NCBI RefSeq assembly: GCF_001425005.1
Contig: NZ_LMDB01000001.1
Span: forward strand, 188,393 to 252,392
Length of the DNA stretch: 64,000 nucleotides
Source of the DNA: Duganella sp. Root336D2
GTDB taxonomy: Bacteria; Pseudomonadota; Gammaproteobacteria; Burkholderiales; Burkholderiaceae_D
Reading direction: 5' to 3'
A model generated the notes under the pieces. It was not told where the DNA came from and ran no database searches. It worked only from the letters and a program-made list of their open reading frames with translations. Every line of letters starts with the position of its first letter. Position 1 is the stretch's first letter. Below are positions 17,465 to 25,819 of the stretch, one piece after another. Both the position numbers and the translations under genes were made by a program.

Positions 17465-18130
17465 TTACTGATTCTTTGGCACGGCCGGCAATTGTTCTGC
17501 CCACTGGCGCGCGGATACATCCAGCACCTGGCGTCGCTCAGCTGCGACCAGCGGCAGCAGGCGCGCCTTTGTGGAACGGACGGAAGCACAGCCTGCATTG
17601 CGGTCGCGCCGCCCGAACTGGCGCTTCAGCACGCAGTCGTATTCATAGACCGCAGCCGCATCCGCATAAGCTCCTTCCAGTTGCTCCGGCAGCTCGGCCG
17701 CATAACGCATCACCTGTTGCGCGGCCGCACCCTTGTAACCAACATCGAAAGCGCCCGCCTGGTGGCCGTACTTGACTGCCTGGTTCAGCGCGCGCCATGC
17801 GGCAGCATGCTTGCGGATGTCGGTGATGATGGGTGGCAGTTGCGATTCCGAGCTGCCGTCCGCAGAAGTCATCGTCACACCCCAACCGGAACTTCCGGTA
17901 AGTACTTCTTCATGACAGGCCAGGCGATTGTTCGCTTCCGCCGCGCGCAGGCGGATCGCGTCGCGGTTACCGCTTTCAGCTTCCTTATGGTTTTCTTTCA
18001 TCCAGCTTTTGTAGGCAGCATTGGACTTCTTTCCAAGCAGGACGTCGCAGTCATCCAGTTCCAGATCGGCAGCGTGAACGCTGGCGCAACCAAGGGTGGC
18101 CAGGAGCAGCGTGCAAAACAAATTCTTCAT
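17465..18130 (-). CDS. Secreted hypothetical protein
   Basis: A 221-residue protein with a clear signal peptide (MKNLFCTLLLATLGCASVHA, cleavage about residue 20), so probably periplasmic. The mature part is helical and contains four or more cysteines (DLELDDCD, RLACHEE, YEYDC, NAGCASV) that may form disulfides. The region YKSWMKENHKEAESGNRDAIRLRAAEANNRLACHEE loosely recalls small lysozyme-inhibitor-like proteins, but this is not a confident assignment. The start is set at the Met beginning the signal peptide; the frame remains open upstream without protein-like sequence. Confidence 0.8.
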   Translation of the reverse strand: MKNLFCTLLLATLGCASVHAADLELDDCDVLLGKKSNAAYKSWMKENHKEAESGNRDAIRLRAAEANNRLACHEEVLTGSSGWGVTMTSADGSSESQLPPIITDIRKHAAAWRALNQAVKYGHQAGAFDVGYKGAAAQQVMRYAAELPEQLEGAYADAAAVYEYDCVLKRQFGRRDRNAGCASVRSTKARLLPLVAAERRQVLDVSARQWAEQLPAVPKNQ

Positions 18131-18258
18131 TTCTTTCCTATCGTGTTTTTCAAGTTCCATCCGCCCGTCGCGGCCACTGCGCATCGCGCAATGCCTCCCC
18201 GTGCAGCCTTGCGCAATCATAATGCACGAGCATATATTTACGGCAACACGATTGCCCG

Positions 18259-19050
18259 TCAGAACGCACTCTTGACCACACCCCCATCGACACGCAATGC
18301 TGCGCCGGTCGTTGCCGACGAAAGCGGGCTCGCCACATAGGCGACCAGCGAGGCCACCTCCTGCGGCGTGGCGAAGCGCTTGATCAAGGACGTAGGCCGC
18401 ACATGGTCGAAGAACTCCGCCTCCACCTGCTCGAAACTCTTTTCGGCGGAACGCGCCATGCCTTCCACGAAGTCGCCGACGCCGCGCGACTTCGTCGGTC
18501 CGGGCAAGATACTGTTGACCGTGATGCCGGTCCCCGCAACCGATTCCGCCAGCCCGCGCGACACCGCTAGTTGCGCCGTCTTGGTCATGCCGTAGTGGAT
18601 CATCTCGGTGGGGATCTGGATCCCGCTTTCGCTGGAGATGAAAATGATGCGTCCCCAGTTGGCCCGCTTCATATCCGGCAGCACCAGGCGGGCAAGGCGC
18701 ACCCCGCTCAGGACATTGATGTCGAAGAAGCGCTGCCAATCCTCATCCGGAATGTCCTCAAAGGCCTTCGCCTCAAAGATGCCAAGGTTGTTGACCAGGA
18801 TGCTGATGCCGGGATGGCGCCGCACCACTTCCTGTGCGGCATCGGGCTGGCTCAGGTCACCAGCAAAGCCGAGGACCGTTCCACGCGTTTCGGAGCGCAT
18901 GCGCTCCACCGCCTCATCGACCCCGGCCTGCGACCTGCCGTTGACGATAACATTCGCACCTTCCTGCGCCAGGGCGTATGCGATGGCATTGCCAATTCCT
19001 GCCGTACTACCGCTAATCAATGCAAGCTTGCCTTCGAGTTGCAGATCCAT
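18259..19050 (-). CDS. Short-chain dehydrogenase/reductase
   Basis: A 263-residue classical SDR oxidoreductase. Seen motifs: the cofactor loop GSTAGIG at residues about 14-20, NNLG in the core, catalytic Ser in FISSES and the YGMTK (YxxxK) pair, and the C-terminal TGAALRVDGGVVKS. The NGRS after the second strand suggests NADP(H), which is inference. The substrate is unknown. It lies 12 bp after the response regulator gene and is likely in one operon with the two-component pair, which may regulate it. Confidence 0.9.
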   Translation of the reverse strand: MDLQLEGKLALISGSTAGIGNAIAYALAQEGANVIVNGRSQAGVDEAVERMRSETRGTVLGFAGDLSQPDAAQEVVRRHPGISILVNNLGIFEAKAFEDIPDEDWQRFFDINVLSGVRLARLVLPDMKRANWGRIIFISSESGIQIPTEMIHYGMTKTAQLAVSRGLAESVAGTGITVNSILPGPTKSRGVGDFVEGMARSAEKSFEQVEAEFFDHVRPTSLIKRFATPQEVASLVAYVASPLSSATTGAALRVDGGVVKSAF

Positions 19051-19062
19051 GGTGTTCCTCCT

Positions 19063-19698
19063 CTAGTTTTCCCAATAGCCGCGACGCAAGGCGATCGTCA
19101 CCGCATGGGTGCGATCGCGCGCATCAAGTTTTTGCAGGATGGTCTTCATATGCGCTTTGATGGTGTCTTCCCTCACCCCCAGGCACTGGCCAACACGCTG
19201 GTTGGAATTGCCATCGGCGACATGGCGCAACACTTCCAGCTCCCGCTTGCTCAGCGAATCCTGCTGGAAGCAGCTGGCCAGGCTGGAGGCGACTTGCTGC
19301 GGTAGCTGTCGCTGTCCCGCATGCACGGCAGCTATATAGCTGCCTAATTCGCTCCGGGCCAGGTTTTTCAGGATATAGCCGCTCGCGCCCGCTTTCAAGG
19401 CGCGTGCTACCTGCACGTTGCCGGCGTATGTACTCAGGACAATGACGCGTGCCTGCGCGTCTAAGCTGCAGATCGCCGCAGTTGCCTCTATCCCATCGCG
19501 GCGCGGCATCTGCAGGTCCATCAGCGTGATGTCGGGGCGAACGCGCTTGTACTGTTCGATGGCTTCATCGCCGTCGGCGGCTTCTGCTACAACCGAAAAT
19601 GCCGGATCTGCGGACAGCACAGCAGCAATCCCGCTGCGCATCAGGGGGTGATCGTCTGCGACCAGAATCCTGATCGTCCTGCCGCGTTCGCTTTCCAT
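19063..19698 (-). CDS. NarL/LuxR-type response regulator
   Basis: A 211-residue response regulator: a receiver domain (residues about 8-125) with acidic pocket DD at 15-16 and phospho-acceptor Asp61 in DITLMDLQMP, and a C-terminal LuxR-type helix-turn-helix (LSKRELEVLRHVADGNSNQRVGQCLGVREDTIKAHMKTI). It is encoded just after the propeller histidine kinase at 19732 and is its probable partner. Targets are unknown; the operon's own promoter and the divergent alpha/beta hydrolase are the nearest candidates. Confidence 0.95.
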   Translation of the reverse strand: MESERGRTIRILVADDHPLMRSGIAAVLSADPAFSVVAEAADGDEAIEQYKRVRPDITLMDLQMPRRDGIEATAAICSLDAQARVIVLSTYAGNVQVARALKAGASGYILKNLARSELGSYIAAVHAGQRQLPQQVASSLASCFQQDSLSKRELEVLRHVADGNSNQRVGQCLGVREDTIKAHMKTILQKLDARDRTHAVTIALRRGYWEN

Positions 19699-19731
19699 AA
19701 CAGCGCTCCTTTTTTCACCTGCATGAGGGTA

Positions 19732-22713
19732 TCACCTGAAAATGCCGTTTTGATCACCCTTTCGGGTATAGGCCAGCGCCGCCGGCAGCGTTAACTGCCA
19801 CTGAGTGCCATGGCCGGCACTACTTAGTACTGTAAGCTTGGCGCCGATCCGGGCCGAACGCTCAGCCATACCACGCATTCCCCAGTGATCCTGGCGCCCG
19901 CCCTCGCTCAGCACTTCCACTGGTATGCCTACGCCGTCATCGCGTACGACGCAACGGAATTCCCGCATACCGTATTGAAATTCGACCTCGATCCGGCCTG
20001 CGCCGGCGTGCCTGTAGGCGTTGGCGATGGCCTCGATCACAATCGCCAGGACGTCTTGGTAAATGGCACCGTCGATCAGGCGAAGCACGCCACTCATTTT
20101 CATCCGGATCGCGCCGGCTTCACCAACTCGCAAGCGGGCCGCTGCAGCCAGCACCGCATCGGGGAAGCTGAGCCTGTGGTCATCCGCCCCCCGCAACTCG
20201 CGAATCCGTTCGCGGCCTTCATCCACCACGTCGTCTGCTTGCTGTAACGCAGTCTCAAGTTGGATCCGCAAAATATCTTTCGCCGGCAATTTCGTAACGG
20301 CTGCATGGATATGCAGGATCAAGCTTTGCACCGATTGCAGCAAGGTGTCATGCAACTCCCTGGCAATTCGCTCACGCTCATGCATCCGTGCCTGCAGGCG
20401 ATAGGCCATTTGCCTGGCCAAGCGGTTAACATGCCAGCGATATGCAATGTAGGCACCTGACAGAAGCAGCGCTACGCATAGCACCTTGAACCACCATGTT
20501 TGCGCCATGGTCGGGACGATCGTGAAGCGTGCCACCGTGTGCTGATCGCCCCACTTGCCGTTGTAGTCTGAGGCAGCAAGGCGGAACTGATAATCACCCG
20601 GCGCAAGGTTGCTGTAATAGGCACTGCGACGGGTGCCGACATCCTGCCATTCCTTATCCACCCCATCCAGCCAATAACGAAACCGCACCCTTTCCGGCAT
20701 GGCCAGCAAAGGGACGGTGTAGTCGACCTGCAAGGACGTCACGCCTGGTGCAAATTGAACATCTCCCTGCAAGGCCTTGCCTTCACCCGGAGCGCCGATT
20801 GTCTTGATGATCGGGGGCAAGGCGGGCGATTGCGGCAGTTGTTCCTCCGGATCCAGCCGGAACAAGCCGGTCGACCTGACTATCCACAAGCGCAAATCCG
20901 ACGAGAGCACCAGCGAAGGCGATGGGGTAATGCGCGGCGCACTGCCCTCCAGCCCATCCGACTGATCCAGCCTTTCGAAATGCACGCGGTATGCCGGTTC
21001 CCGCCGCGCCTTGGCGACCTCTCCACCCGCAATCCGGAACAGGCCTGCCGTGGCATTCAGCCATAGATCGCCATTTTCCATTTCGACTATGCCAGAAATG
21101 CCGTCGAAGGACTCGCCATTGATGCCGCTGACCTGCTTGAACCGGCCGGCCTCGAACAGCGCTAGTCCGTTGTCCCCGCCCGCCCACACGTGCTTGCCAT
21201 GCAAATGCAGCGACATTACCAGTCCAATCGCAAGGCCCTCGGCTGCTCCGTAGCTTTGCCATTTGCCATCCTCGGCGTGCACTACGCGGCCCGGAAAGTA
21301 TCCAAGCCATAAGCCTGCGGCATCGGAGCGCGCCATTACATTGACTTCACCATTTTCCCCGGTTTTCCCCCAGCCGCCGCTGGAATCCAGGCGGTACAGG
21401 CCCATCTGCTGAATCGCCGCAAGCAACTCTCCGTTTCGGTCAGCCGCCACACTTGTTATTACCCGTTCGCCAATGCTGGCCGGCAGTTCGATTCGGCGAT
21501 TGTCCGCACCCTGGATACGCCGCAGCGCGCCATATGACGCGCCCCACAACGTACCATCGCTGCTACGAGTGAAGCTGGTCAGCATATCCGCCCAGCCCTC
21601 ACGCCTGGCAGGCCACAACGGCGTAATCCTCGGATCGCCAGCATCGCCTGCAGCAATGTGAAAGCCGCCCACCCACGCACCGCCGTTGTCGTCGGCCAGG
21701 ATGGCGGCGCCAATGGCCGACTCAGGCACTTCGATTCTTGCAAAGCGCCTGCCGCGGAAACGATCGATTCCTGTAGACGTGGCGGCCCATACATTGCCCT
21801 CCCTATCCTCGAATATCGCACCTACGGCAGGGCCGCTCAGGCCTTGCGGTGGCGTAGTCAGGTACGCCCGATCCCGCGTACGGTATTCAAGTCCGTCCTT
21901 ATGTCCTACCCACAGGTTCCCCCGGTGGTCAATTAGCAGGCTCGTAGGGTCGCCCAAGCGCTCCCACAACGAGGGATAACTATCTTGTCCAGGGCCTGAC
22001 AAACGATTGAAACGGGCGCGGGCGGCATTCCAACTTACTACGGCGCCGTCCGCCAGGTTGAACAGGACGCCAGTGCCGCTATCGATTGGAGCCTTGCCGA
22101 AATGCGTATTGCCCGGCCGGAGGAAGTAGACTCCGCTATCGCCTTGCGCCCACAATACGCCATCCCGGTCGCGCATCAGGGTTTTGTACGTATCAGCGGG
22201 GAGCCGCCACGAAGTGGGAGACGCATGCCAACGATCGTTTTCCAGGTAATACATCCCCTGAGCGGTCGCCGCCCATGTCCGGCCGTTGCCATCTTGCTCA
22301 ATGCCCCATACCGCGCGCTTCGGCAGGCCGTCCGGTTCGCTGTAATTCCGGATGCGTCCATGTTCAATCCTTGCGGCGCCGCCGGTGCGATAGCCTATCC
22401 ATAAAGAGCCATCGACGAACGCGTTGACCAGGCTGACGTTCCTGGTCAATAAGGGCGTGTTGGCCGGTGTGAACTGTTCAAACCGGATTCCGTCAAAGCG
22501 ATGCAGTCCGGCCGGGCCGCCAAGCCACAGCCAGCCGTCCTTCGACTGGGTCATCGACAGGACCATGGCCGGGGCGCCATCGCGCGCAGTCCAGCTGGTG
22601 TGGTGCAGGTTGATCTGGGCCCCTGGCCAGCTGCGGGCTTGAGACGACGCGCAGCAAAAAAGAAGCACCAGCACCGAAACCAAGCTTCTATAACTCAGCA
22701 ATGAACTCTCCAT
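19732..22713 (-). CDS. Two-component sensor histidine kinase with periplasmic beta-propeller
   Basis: A 993-residue membrane sensor. An N-terminal signal peptide or anchor (SLVSVLVLLFCCASSQA) is followed by about 600 residues of two-component-propeller repeats (blades such as DGWLWLGGPAGLHRFDGIRFEQFT and GNLWVGHKDGLEYR), a Y_Y_Y domain (LQVDYTVPLLAMPERVRFRYWLDGVDKEWQDVG), a membrane segment (WWFKVLCVALLLSGAYIAYRW) and a HisKA_3/HATPase module with ERIARELHDTLLQS (His near residue 787) and DDGVGIP. The start at 22713 places the signal peptide at the N-terminus; an upstream Met is possible. Such propeller kinases often sense saccharides or their breakdown products, but no ligand can be read here. 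Confidence 0.93.
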   Translation of the reverse strand: MESSLLSYRSLVSVLVLLFCCASSQARSWPGAQINLHHTSWTARDGAPAMVLSMTQSKDGWLWLGGPAGLHRFDGIRFEQFTPANTPLLTRNVSLVNAFVDGSLWIGYRTGGAARIEHGRIRNYSEPDGLPKRAVWGIEQDGNGRTWAATAQGMYYLENDRWHASPTSWRLPADTYKTLMRDRDGVLWAQGDSGVYFLRPGNTHFGKAPIDSGTGVLFNLADGAVVSWNAARARFNRLSGPGQDSYPSLWERLGDPTSLLIDHRGNLWVGHKDGLEYRTRDRAYLTTPPQGLSGPAVGAIFEDREGNVWAATSTGIDRFRGRRFARIEVPESAIGAAILADDNGGAWVGGFHIAAGDAGDPRITPLWPARREGWADMLTSFTRSSDGTLWGASYGALRRIQGADNRRIELPASIGERVITSVAADRNGELLAAIQQMGLYRLDSSGGWGKTGENGEVNVMARSDAAGLWLGYFPGRVVHAEDGKWQSYGAAEGLAIGLVMSLHLHGKHVWAGGDNGLALFEAGRFKQVSGINGESFDGISGIVEMENGDLWLNATAGLFRIAGGEVAKARREPAYRVHFERLDQSDGLEGSAPRITPSPSLVLSSDLRLWIVRSTGLFRLDPEEQLPQSPALPPIIKTIGAPGEGKALQGDVQFAPGVTSLQVDYTVPLLAMPERVRFRYWLDGVDKEWQDVGTRRSAYYSNLAPGDYQFRLAASDYNGKWGDQHTVARFTIVPTMAQTWWFKVLCVALLLSGAYIAYRWHVNRLARQMAYRLQARMHERERIARELHDTLLQSVQSLILHIHAAVTKLPAKDILRIQLETALQQADDVVDEGRERIRELRGADDHRLSFPDAVLAAAARLRVGEAGAIRMKMSGVLRLIDGAIYQDVLAIVIEAIANAYRHAGAGRIEVEFQYGMREFRCVVRDDGVGIPVEVLSEGGRQDHWGMRGMAERSARIGAKLTVLSSAGHGTQWQLTLPAALAYTRKGDQNGIFR

Positions 22714-22785
22714 AGCGTGCGCGATCGGCAATGTATTGTCGTTTCTGAACTTTCTTGCAATGACGAACATTGTATAGAAACAAAC

Positions 22786-22842
22786 TACCCGATAGTGGGT
22801 ATGCCGCTTGTACAGGCATGGATATTCTGGTGGTTCAACCAC
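22786..22842. promoter_or_regulatory. Divergent promoter region with two short inverted repeats
   Basis: Between the kinase (minus) and the alpha/beta hydrolase (plus) lie TACCC-N6-GGGTA (22786-22801) and GTGGTT-C-AACCAC (about 22830-22842). Either could be a binding site for the LuxR-type regulator, whose family usually recognises short palindromes. This rests on symmetry only. Confidence 0.3.
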
Positions 22843-22853
22843 TGGAGATCATC

Positions 22854-23759
22854 ATGCTACGAACTATGGGCAATTTGCTTTACATGGGCTTACTCTTGTT
22901 TTGCAGCGTCGCCGGACACGCTCACGCGCAAACACCCAAGAGTAATTTTGCGGACGTAAATGGCGTTCGCATCCACTATCTGGCAGCCGGCAAAGGCGAT
23001 CCGGTGATCCTGCTGCATGGCTACACCCAGTCCAGCCATATGTGGTTGCCGCTGATCGCCCAGCTATCGAAAGAGCATTTGGTGATTGCTCCCGACTTGC
23101 GCGGATTCGGGCAATCCGGCCTGCCGCAAGGTCCCTATACCAAATCGGTCATGGCGCAGGACGTGCACGCACTGGCGGTCAGCCTTGGCATCAAATCGGC
23201 CAAGGTGGTCGGGCACGATATTGGCCTGATGGTTGCTTACGCCTATGCCGCGCAGTACCCGCAAGAGGTCAGCAAGATTGCCTTGATGGATGCCTTCCTG
23301 CCTGGTGTGGGCAATTGGAAGGACGTCTGGCTACTGCGCGACTTGTGGCATTTCCATTTTTATGGCGAGACGCCGCTGGCCCTGGTCAAAGGGCGTGAAC
23401 GCACTTACTTCGAACATTTCTGGAACGATTTCGCGGCGGATAAAACGAAATCTCTGAGCGAGGCTGATCGCAGATTCTACGCTGCTGAATACGCACAACC
23501 GGGCCATATGGCGGCGGGCTTCGAAGTCTTCCGGGCTTTTGCCCAGGACGCGGAAGAATTTGCGACCTATATGAAAACGCCGCTGACCATGCCGATGCTG
23601 GTGCTGACCGGGGAAAAAGCATCGGGTCAATTCCTGATACAGCAGGCCCGCCTGGTCGATAACAACGTCGAAGGCGTGGTGATCAAGAACAGCGGACACT
23701 GGCTGATGGAGGAAGCGACAGCCGATGTACTCCCCAGGCTGGTCCAGTTCCTGAAGTAA
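22854..23759 (+). CDS. Periplasmic alpha/beta hydrolase, epoxide-hydrolase/dehalogenase type
   Basis: A 301-residue alpha/beta hydrolase with an N-terminal signal peptide (ending GHAHAQ). Motifs: oxyanion segment LLHGYTQSSHMW, the nucleophile elbow VGHDIGLMVA with Asp as nucleophile (as in epoxide hydrolases and haloacetate/haloalkane dehalogenases), and the late catalytic His in NSGHWLMEE. A GGAG site at 22844-22847 sets the start at 22854 rather than at upstream Met codons. It is divergent from the histidine kinase gene, suggesting joint control. The exact substrate is not evident. Confidence 0.9.
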   Translation: MLRTMGNLLYMGLLLFCSVAGHAHAQTPKSNFADVNGVRIHYLAAGKGDPVILLHGYTQSSHMWLPLIAQLSKEHLVIAPDLRGFGQSGLPQGPYTKSVMAQDVHALAVSLGIKSAKVVGHDIGLMVAYAYAAQYPQEVSKIALMDAFLPGVGNWKDVWLLRDLWHFHFYGETPLALVKGRERTYFEHFWNDFAADKTKSLSEADRRFYAAEYAQPGHMAAGFEVFRAFAQDAEEFATYMKTPLTMPMLVLTGEKASGQFLIQQARLVDNNVEGVVIKNSGHWLMEEATADVLPRLVQFLK

Positions 23760-23865
23760 GGCGAATCTGACGATTCCACACGCCTCTTTTCTCTTGAAAG
23801 ACGGGTGCTGCGCTGCGCGCCACGGATATAATCACAAGCGCGCACCAGAATCTACAGAAAAACCT

Positions 23866-24582
23866 ATGAGCGATACCGTATTACCTTTCAGGGCCACCAC
23901 CGATGAAGCCTGCGCCTGGCTGGCGCGGCAGACCGGCTCCCCGTGGACCCTCGCCCGCCTGCTGGAGAACGGCCTGAAACCGGTGATCTGGCTCGATTAC
24001 GATGCGGCGTACCCGGAGTTGTTCGGCGATGCCAACGGCGGCTATGCGGCGCCAATCTTCTTCCAGGACGATATCGCACGGCTGGTAGCCGGTAGCGACG
24101 ATGTCCTGATCACGTTCACGAAAGATGCCTATCAATTGCCGGCACGATTGCCTGCCCCGGGATTTCGGCGCTCACTCGACGAATTGCGTTTCCCCAAGAA
24201 GGACCTGCAGCGCCTCGCGGGGAAGCTGAAGCACGAGAACCGTCCGACGCCCCCACAGGGTGAGGCCGCAAGTACAAGCGAATCGCAGTATGGCATCGGC
24301 AAGGCCGAAGTATTGACCGCTTTTTCTGCTTTCGTGCGACTGGACCTGGCGCGCGAACTGGATACGGCGCTTGGGATCTTCGGTGACGACGGCGCCCGCG
24401 TCAAAGCCAGCGCCCGCAAATCGAAACGTAACGCGGTATGGAATCCAGTCACCCTGGCGCTTGGACTGCACGACGTTTACCGTGTTCCGCTCGGACCGTT
24501 AAAGCGCGCATTCAAGGCGCACGACTTCCTCTATGCCTGGGAGAATGATTGGGAAGAATCCCTTCGTTTGCTGGGCAAATGA
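23866..24582 (+). CDS. Hypothetical protein
   Basis: A 238-residue cytosolic protein not recognised. The N-terminal part (TTDEACAWLARQTGSPWTLARLLENGLKPVIWLDYD) reads like a small helical domain, the middle is a Lys/Glu-rich linker, and the C-terminus (WNPVTLALGLHDVYRVPLGPLKRAFKAHDFLYAWENDWEESL) is well structured. A TATAAT hexamer at 23827-23832 is a plausible -10 element. The start at 23866 is the Met preceding the structured sequence; the upstream in-frame Met at 23794 has no support. It overlaps the next gene by 4 bp (ATGA). Confidence 0.75.
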   Translation: MSDTVLPFRATTDEACAWLARQTGSPWTLARLLENGLKPVIWLDYDAAYPELFGDANGGYAAPIFFQDDIARLVAGSDDVLITFTKDAYQLPARLPAPGFRRSLDELRFPKKDLQRLAGKLKHENRPTPPQGEAASTSESQYGIGKAEVLTAFSAFVRLDLARELDTALGIFGDDGARVKASARKSKRNAVWNPVTLALGLHDVYRVPLGPLKRAFKAHDFLYAWENDWEESLRLLGK

Positions 24583-24974
24583 GTTTTCACTACGGCGCAT
24601 CCGATCAAATGGTGTATGCTGCCGGCATGACTCAAGACACCGATATCCAGCTCAGCGGCCCTTTCAAAGCAGTGGACGGCAATGGCCGCACCGTCGACAT
24701 CAAGTCCCTGCGCATCTTCGATGAAGGTTATGGCGTGGTCGACCTTTATGCCGACCTGGCGGCACCGGCCAGCGACGGCTTGCACAAGGATCATAAGCTG
24801 CTTGCCGAAATCAGCGCACGCTTGCGTACTCTGGGCTACAGCGGCCCTGATCTGACGCCGGGCGATCCGGTCATTCAGGAAAAGCGCCTGATCGTGCTCG
24901 ATACGCCGGACGAATTCCTGCCCTTCGCAGTGCGTAAGGGCTTCAAGGACCTGAGTTCGGAATTCGACGAATAA
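24579..24974 (+). CDS. Hypothetical protein, coupled to the preceding gene
   Basis: A 131-residue protein with no signal peptide or membrane segment. It starts in an ATGA overlap with the previous gene, implying coupling; a later Met at 24627 (MTQDTDIQL) is the alternative start and may be the true one because the conserved-looking sequence begins there. Content: VDIKSLRIFDEGYGVVDLYADLA, LLAEISARLRTLGYSGPDL and RLIVLDTPDEFLPFAVRKGFKDL suggest a compact alpha/beta domain. Function unknown. Confidence 0.7.
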   Translation: MSFHYGASDQMVYAAGMTQDTDIQLSGPFKAVDGNGRTVDIKSLRIFDEGYGVVDLYADLAAPASDGLHKDHKLLAEISARLRTLGYSGPDLTPGDPVIQEKRLIVLDTPDEFLPFAVRKGFKDLSSEFDE

Positions 24975-24979
24975 TAGTC

Positions 24980-25690
24980 ATGAAGCCCTTGGCCATTTTG
25001 CTTGCATCGATCCTGCTTGCAGCCTGCGGCCAGAAGACGGCAACATCGCACGCGAAGCAATCGGAAACGCCGGGCAAGGGCAATACGATGAACTGCGTTG
25101 CCGGCGATATCAAGCTGGCTGGCACCGGTGAACCGGAAGTCGGGCTGGCCAGTTTCGGCATCCAGGGCAATACCATCACCGGCTTCGGCCTAAGCCTGGA
25201 CGTGGAGCATGACGGCAAGGCATACCAGGTTTCCAGCTCACTGATGCCGCTGCCAATGGAAACCGGCACCTTCCACTTCCCATCGCTGACCGAGCCGGGG
25301 ATGACGCTGGCTTCTTTCAACGTCAGGACCTCTGATCGTGATCTGCTCAAGGGGTACAACGGCGGCACCTATAGCCAGCAGTACTCAGCGGTTGAGAATG
25401 ATCCGGAGGCGAAGCTTAAAATCCAGGTCGACAAAATGACTGTCTCGGACGCTCCGCTGCCAGGGTTCAAGCGCGTCCACGCAGTCGGCCAGTTCGAGTT
25501 CAATGCGGCCGCCCTGCCCGCCTCGTCCCCCAGCGATGATTGCGTCAAAAATGGCATCGCGCGTTCAATCATCGGCGCCAACTCCGGCAAGCGCACGCTG
25601 CCGCTCTTCGATGCCGCCATCTGCGGTGCTGAAAAGAAGCACGTCCAGTGCGACTTCGACGTTGTAGCCGACCTGGTAAAGCTCCAGTAG
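24980..25690 (+). CDS. Lipoprotein of unknown function
   Basis: A 236-residue protein with a lipoprotein signal: MKPLAILLASILLAACGQ, with lipobox LLAAC and Cys at residue 16. Gln at position +3 and no Asp at +2 are compatible with outer-membrane sorting. The mature part looks beta-rich (GLASFGIQGNTITGFGLSLDVEHDGKAY, GTFHFPSLTEPGMTLASFNVR, VHAVGQFEFNAAAL). It begins 5 bp after the previous gene and closes the three-gene group 23866-25690. A perfect 7-bp hairpin follows the stop. Confidence 0.85.
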   Translation: MKPLAILLASILLAACGQKTATSHAKQSETPGKGNTMNCVAGDIKLAGTGEPEVGLASFGIQGNTITGFGLSLDVEHDGKAYQVSSSLMPLPMETGTFHFPSLTEPGMTLASFNVRTSDRDLLKGYNGGTYSQQYSAVENDPEAKLKIQVDKMTVSDAPLPGFKRVHAVGQFEFNAAALPASSPSDDCVKNGIARSIIGANSGKRTLPLFDAAICGAEKKHVQCDFDVVADLVKLQ

Positions 25691-25691
25691 C

Positions 25692-25708
25692 AGGCCGCAG
25701 CGCGGCCT
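25692..25708 (+). terminator. Hairpin after the lipoprotein gene
   Basis: A perfect stem AGGCCGC (25692-25698), loop AGC, GCGGCCT (25702-25708) starts two bases after the stop codon. There is no following T run, so it may be a weak or Rho-assisted terminator. It separates the lipoprotein gene from the TGATAC-type promoter just downstream. Confidence 0.45.
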
Positions 25709-25723
25709 CTCGCAGCGACGCTT

Positions 25724-25769
25724 TGATACTGCATTGATACTTGAAACAGCGCTGGCAATCAGCTAAAAC
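25724..25769 (+). promoter_or_regulatory. Candidate T6SS-type promoter before the orphan gene at 25820
   Basis: TGATAC at 25724-25729 and 25735-25740 (11 bp apart) is directly followed by -35-like TTGAAA (25741-25746) and, after a 16-17-bp spacer, by CTAAAA/TAAAAC (25763-25769). Across both half-sites and the spacer the sequence matches the tssB promoter element at 19 of 21 positions by eye. The -35 ends 73 bp before the start at 25820, close to the 69 and 72 bp at tssE and tssB. Confidence 0.6.
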
Positions 25770-25819
25770 TGGGCAGGATGGATAACGGCGCCAGGCGCCA
25801 TCTTCGGCTCGGAGGCATC

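Noticed and set aside
23794-23832. TTGAAA and TATAAT as a full sigma-70 promoter for the gene at 23866
   Set aside because: The spacing is 27 bp, too long for a -35/-10 pair; only the TATAAT is kept as a possible -10.
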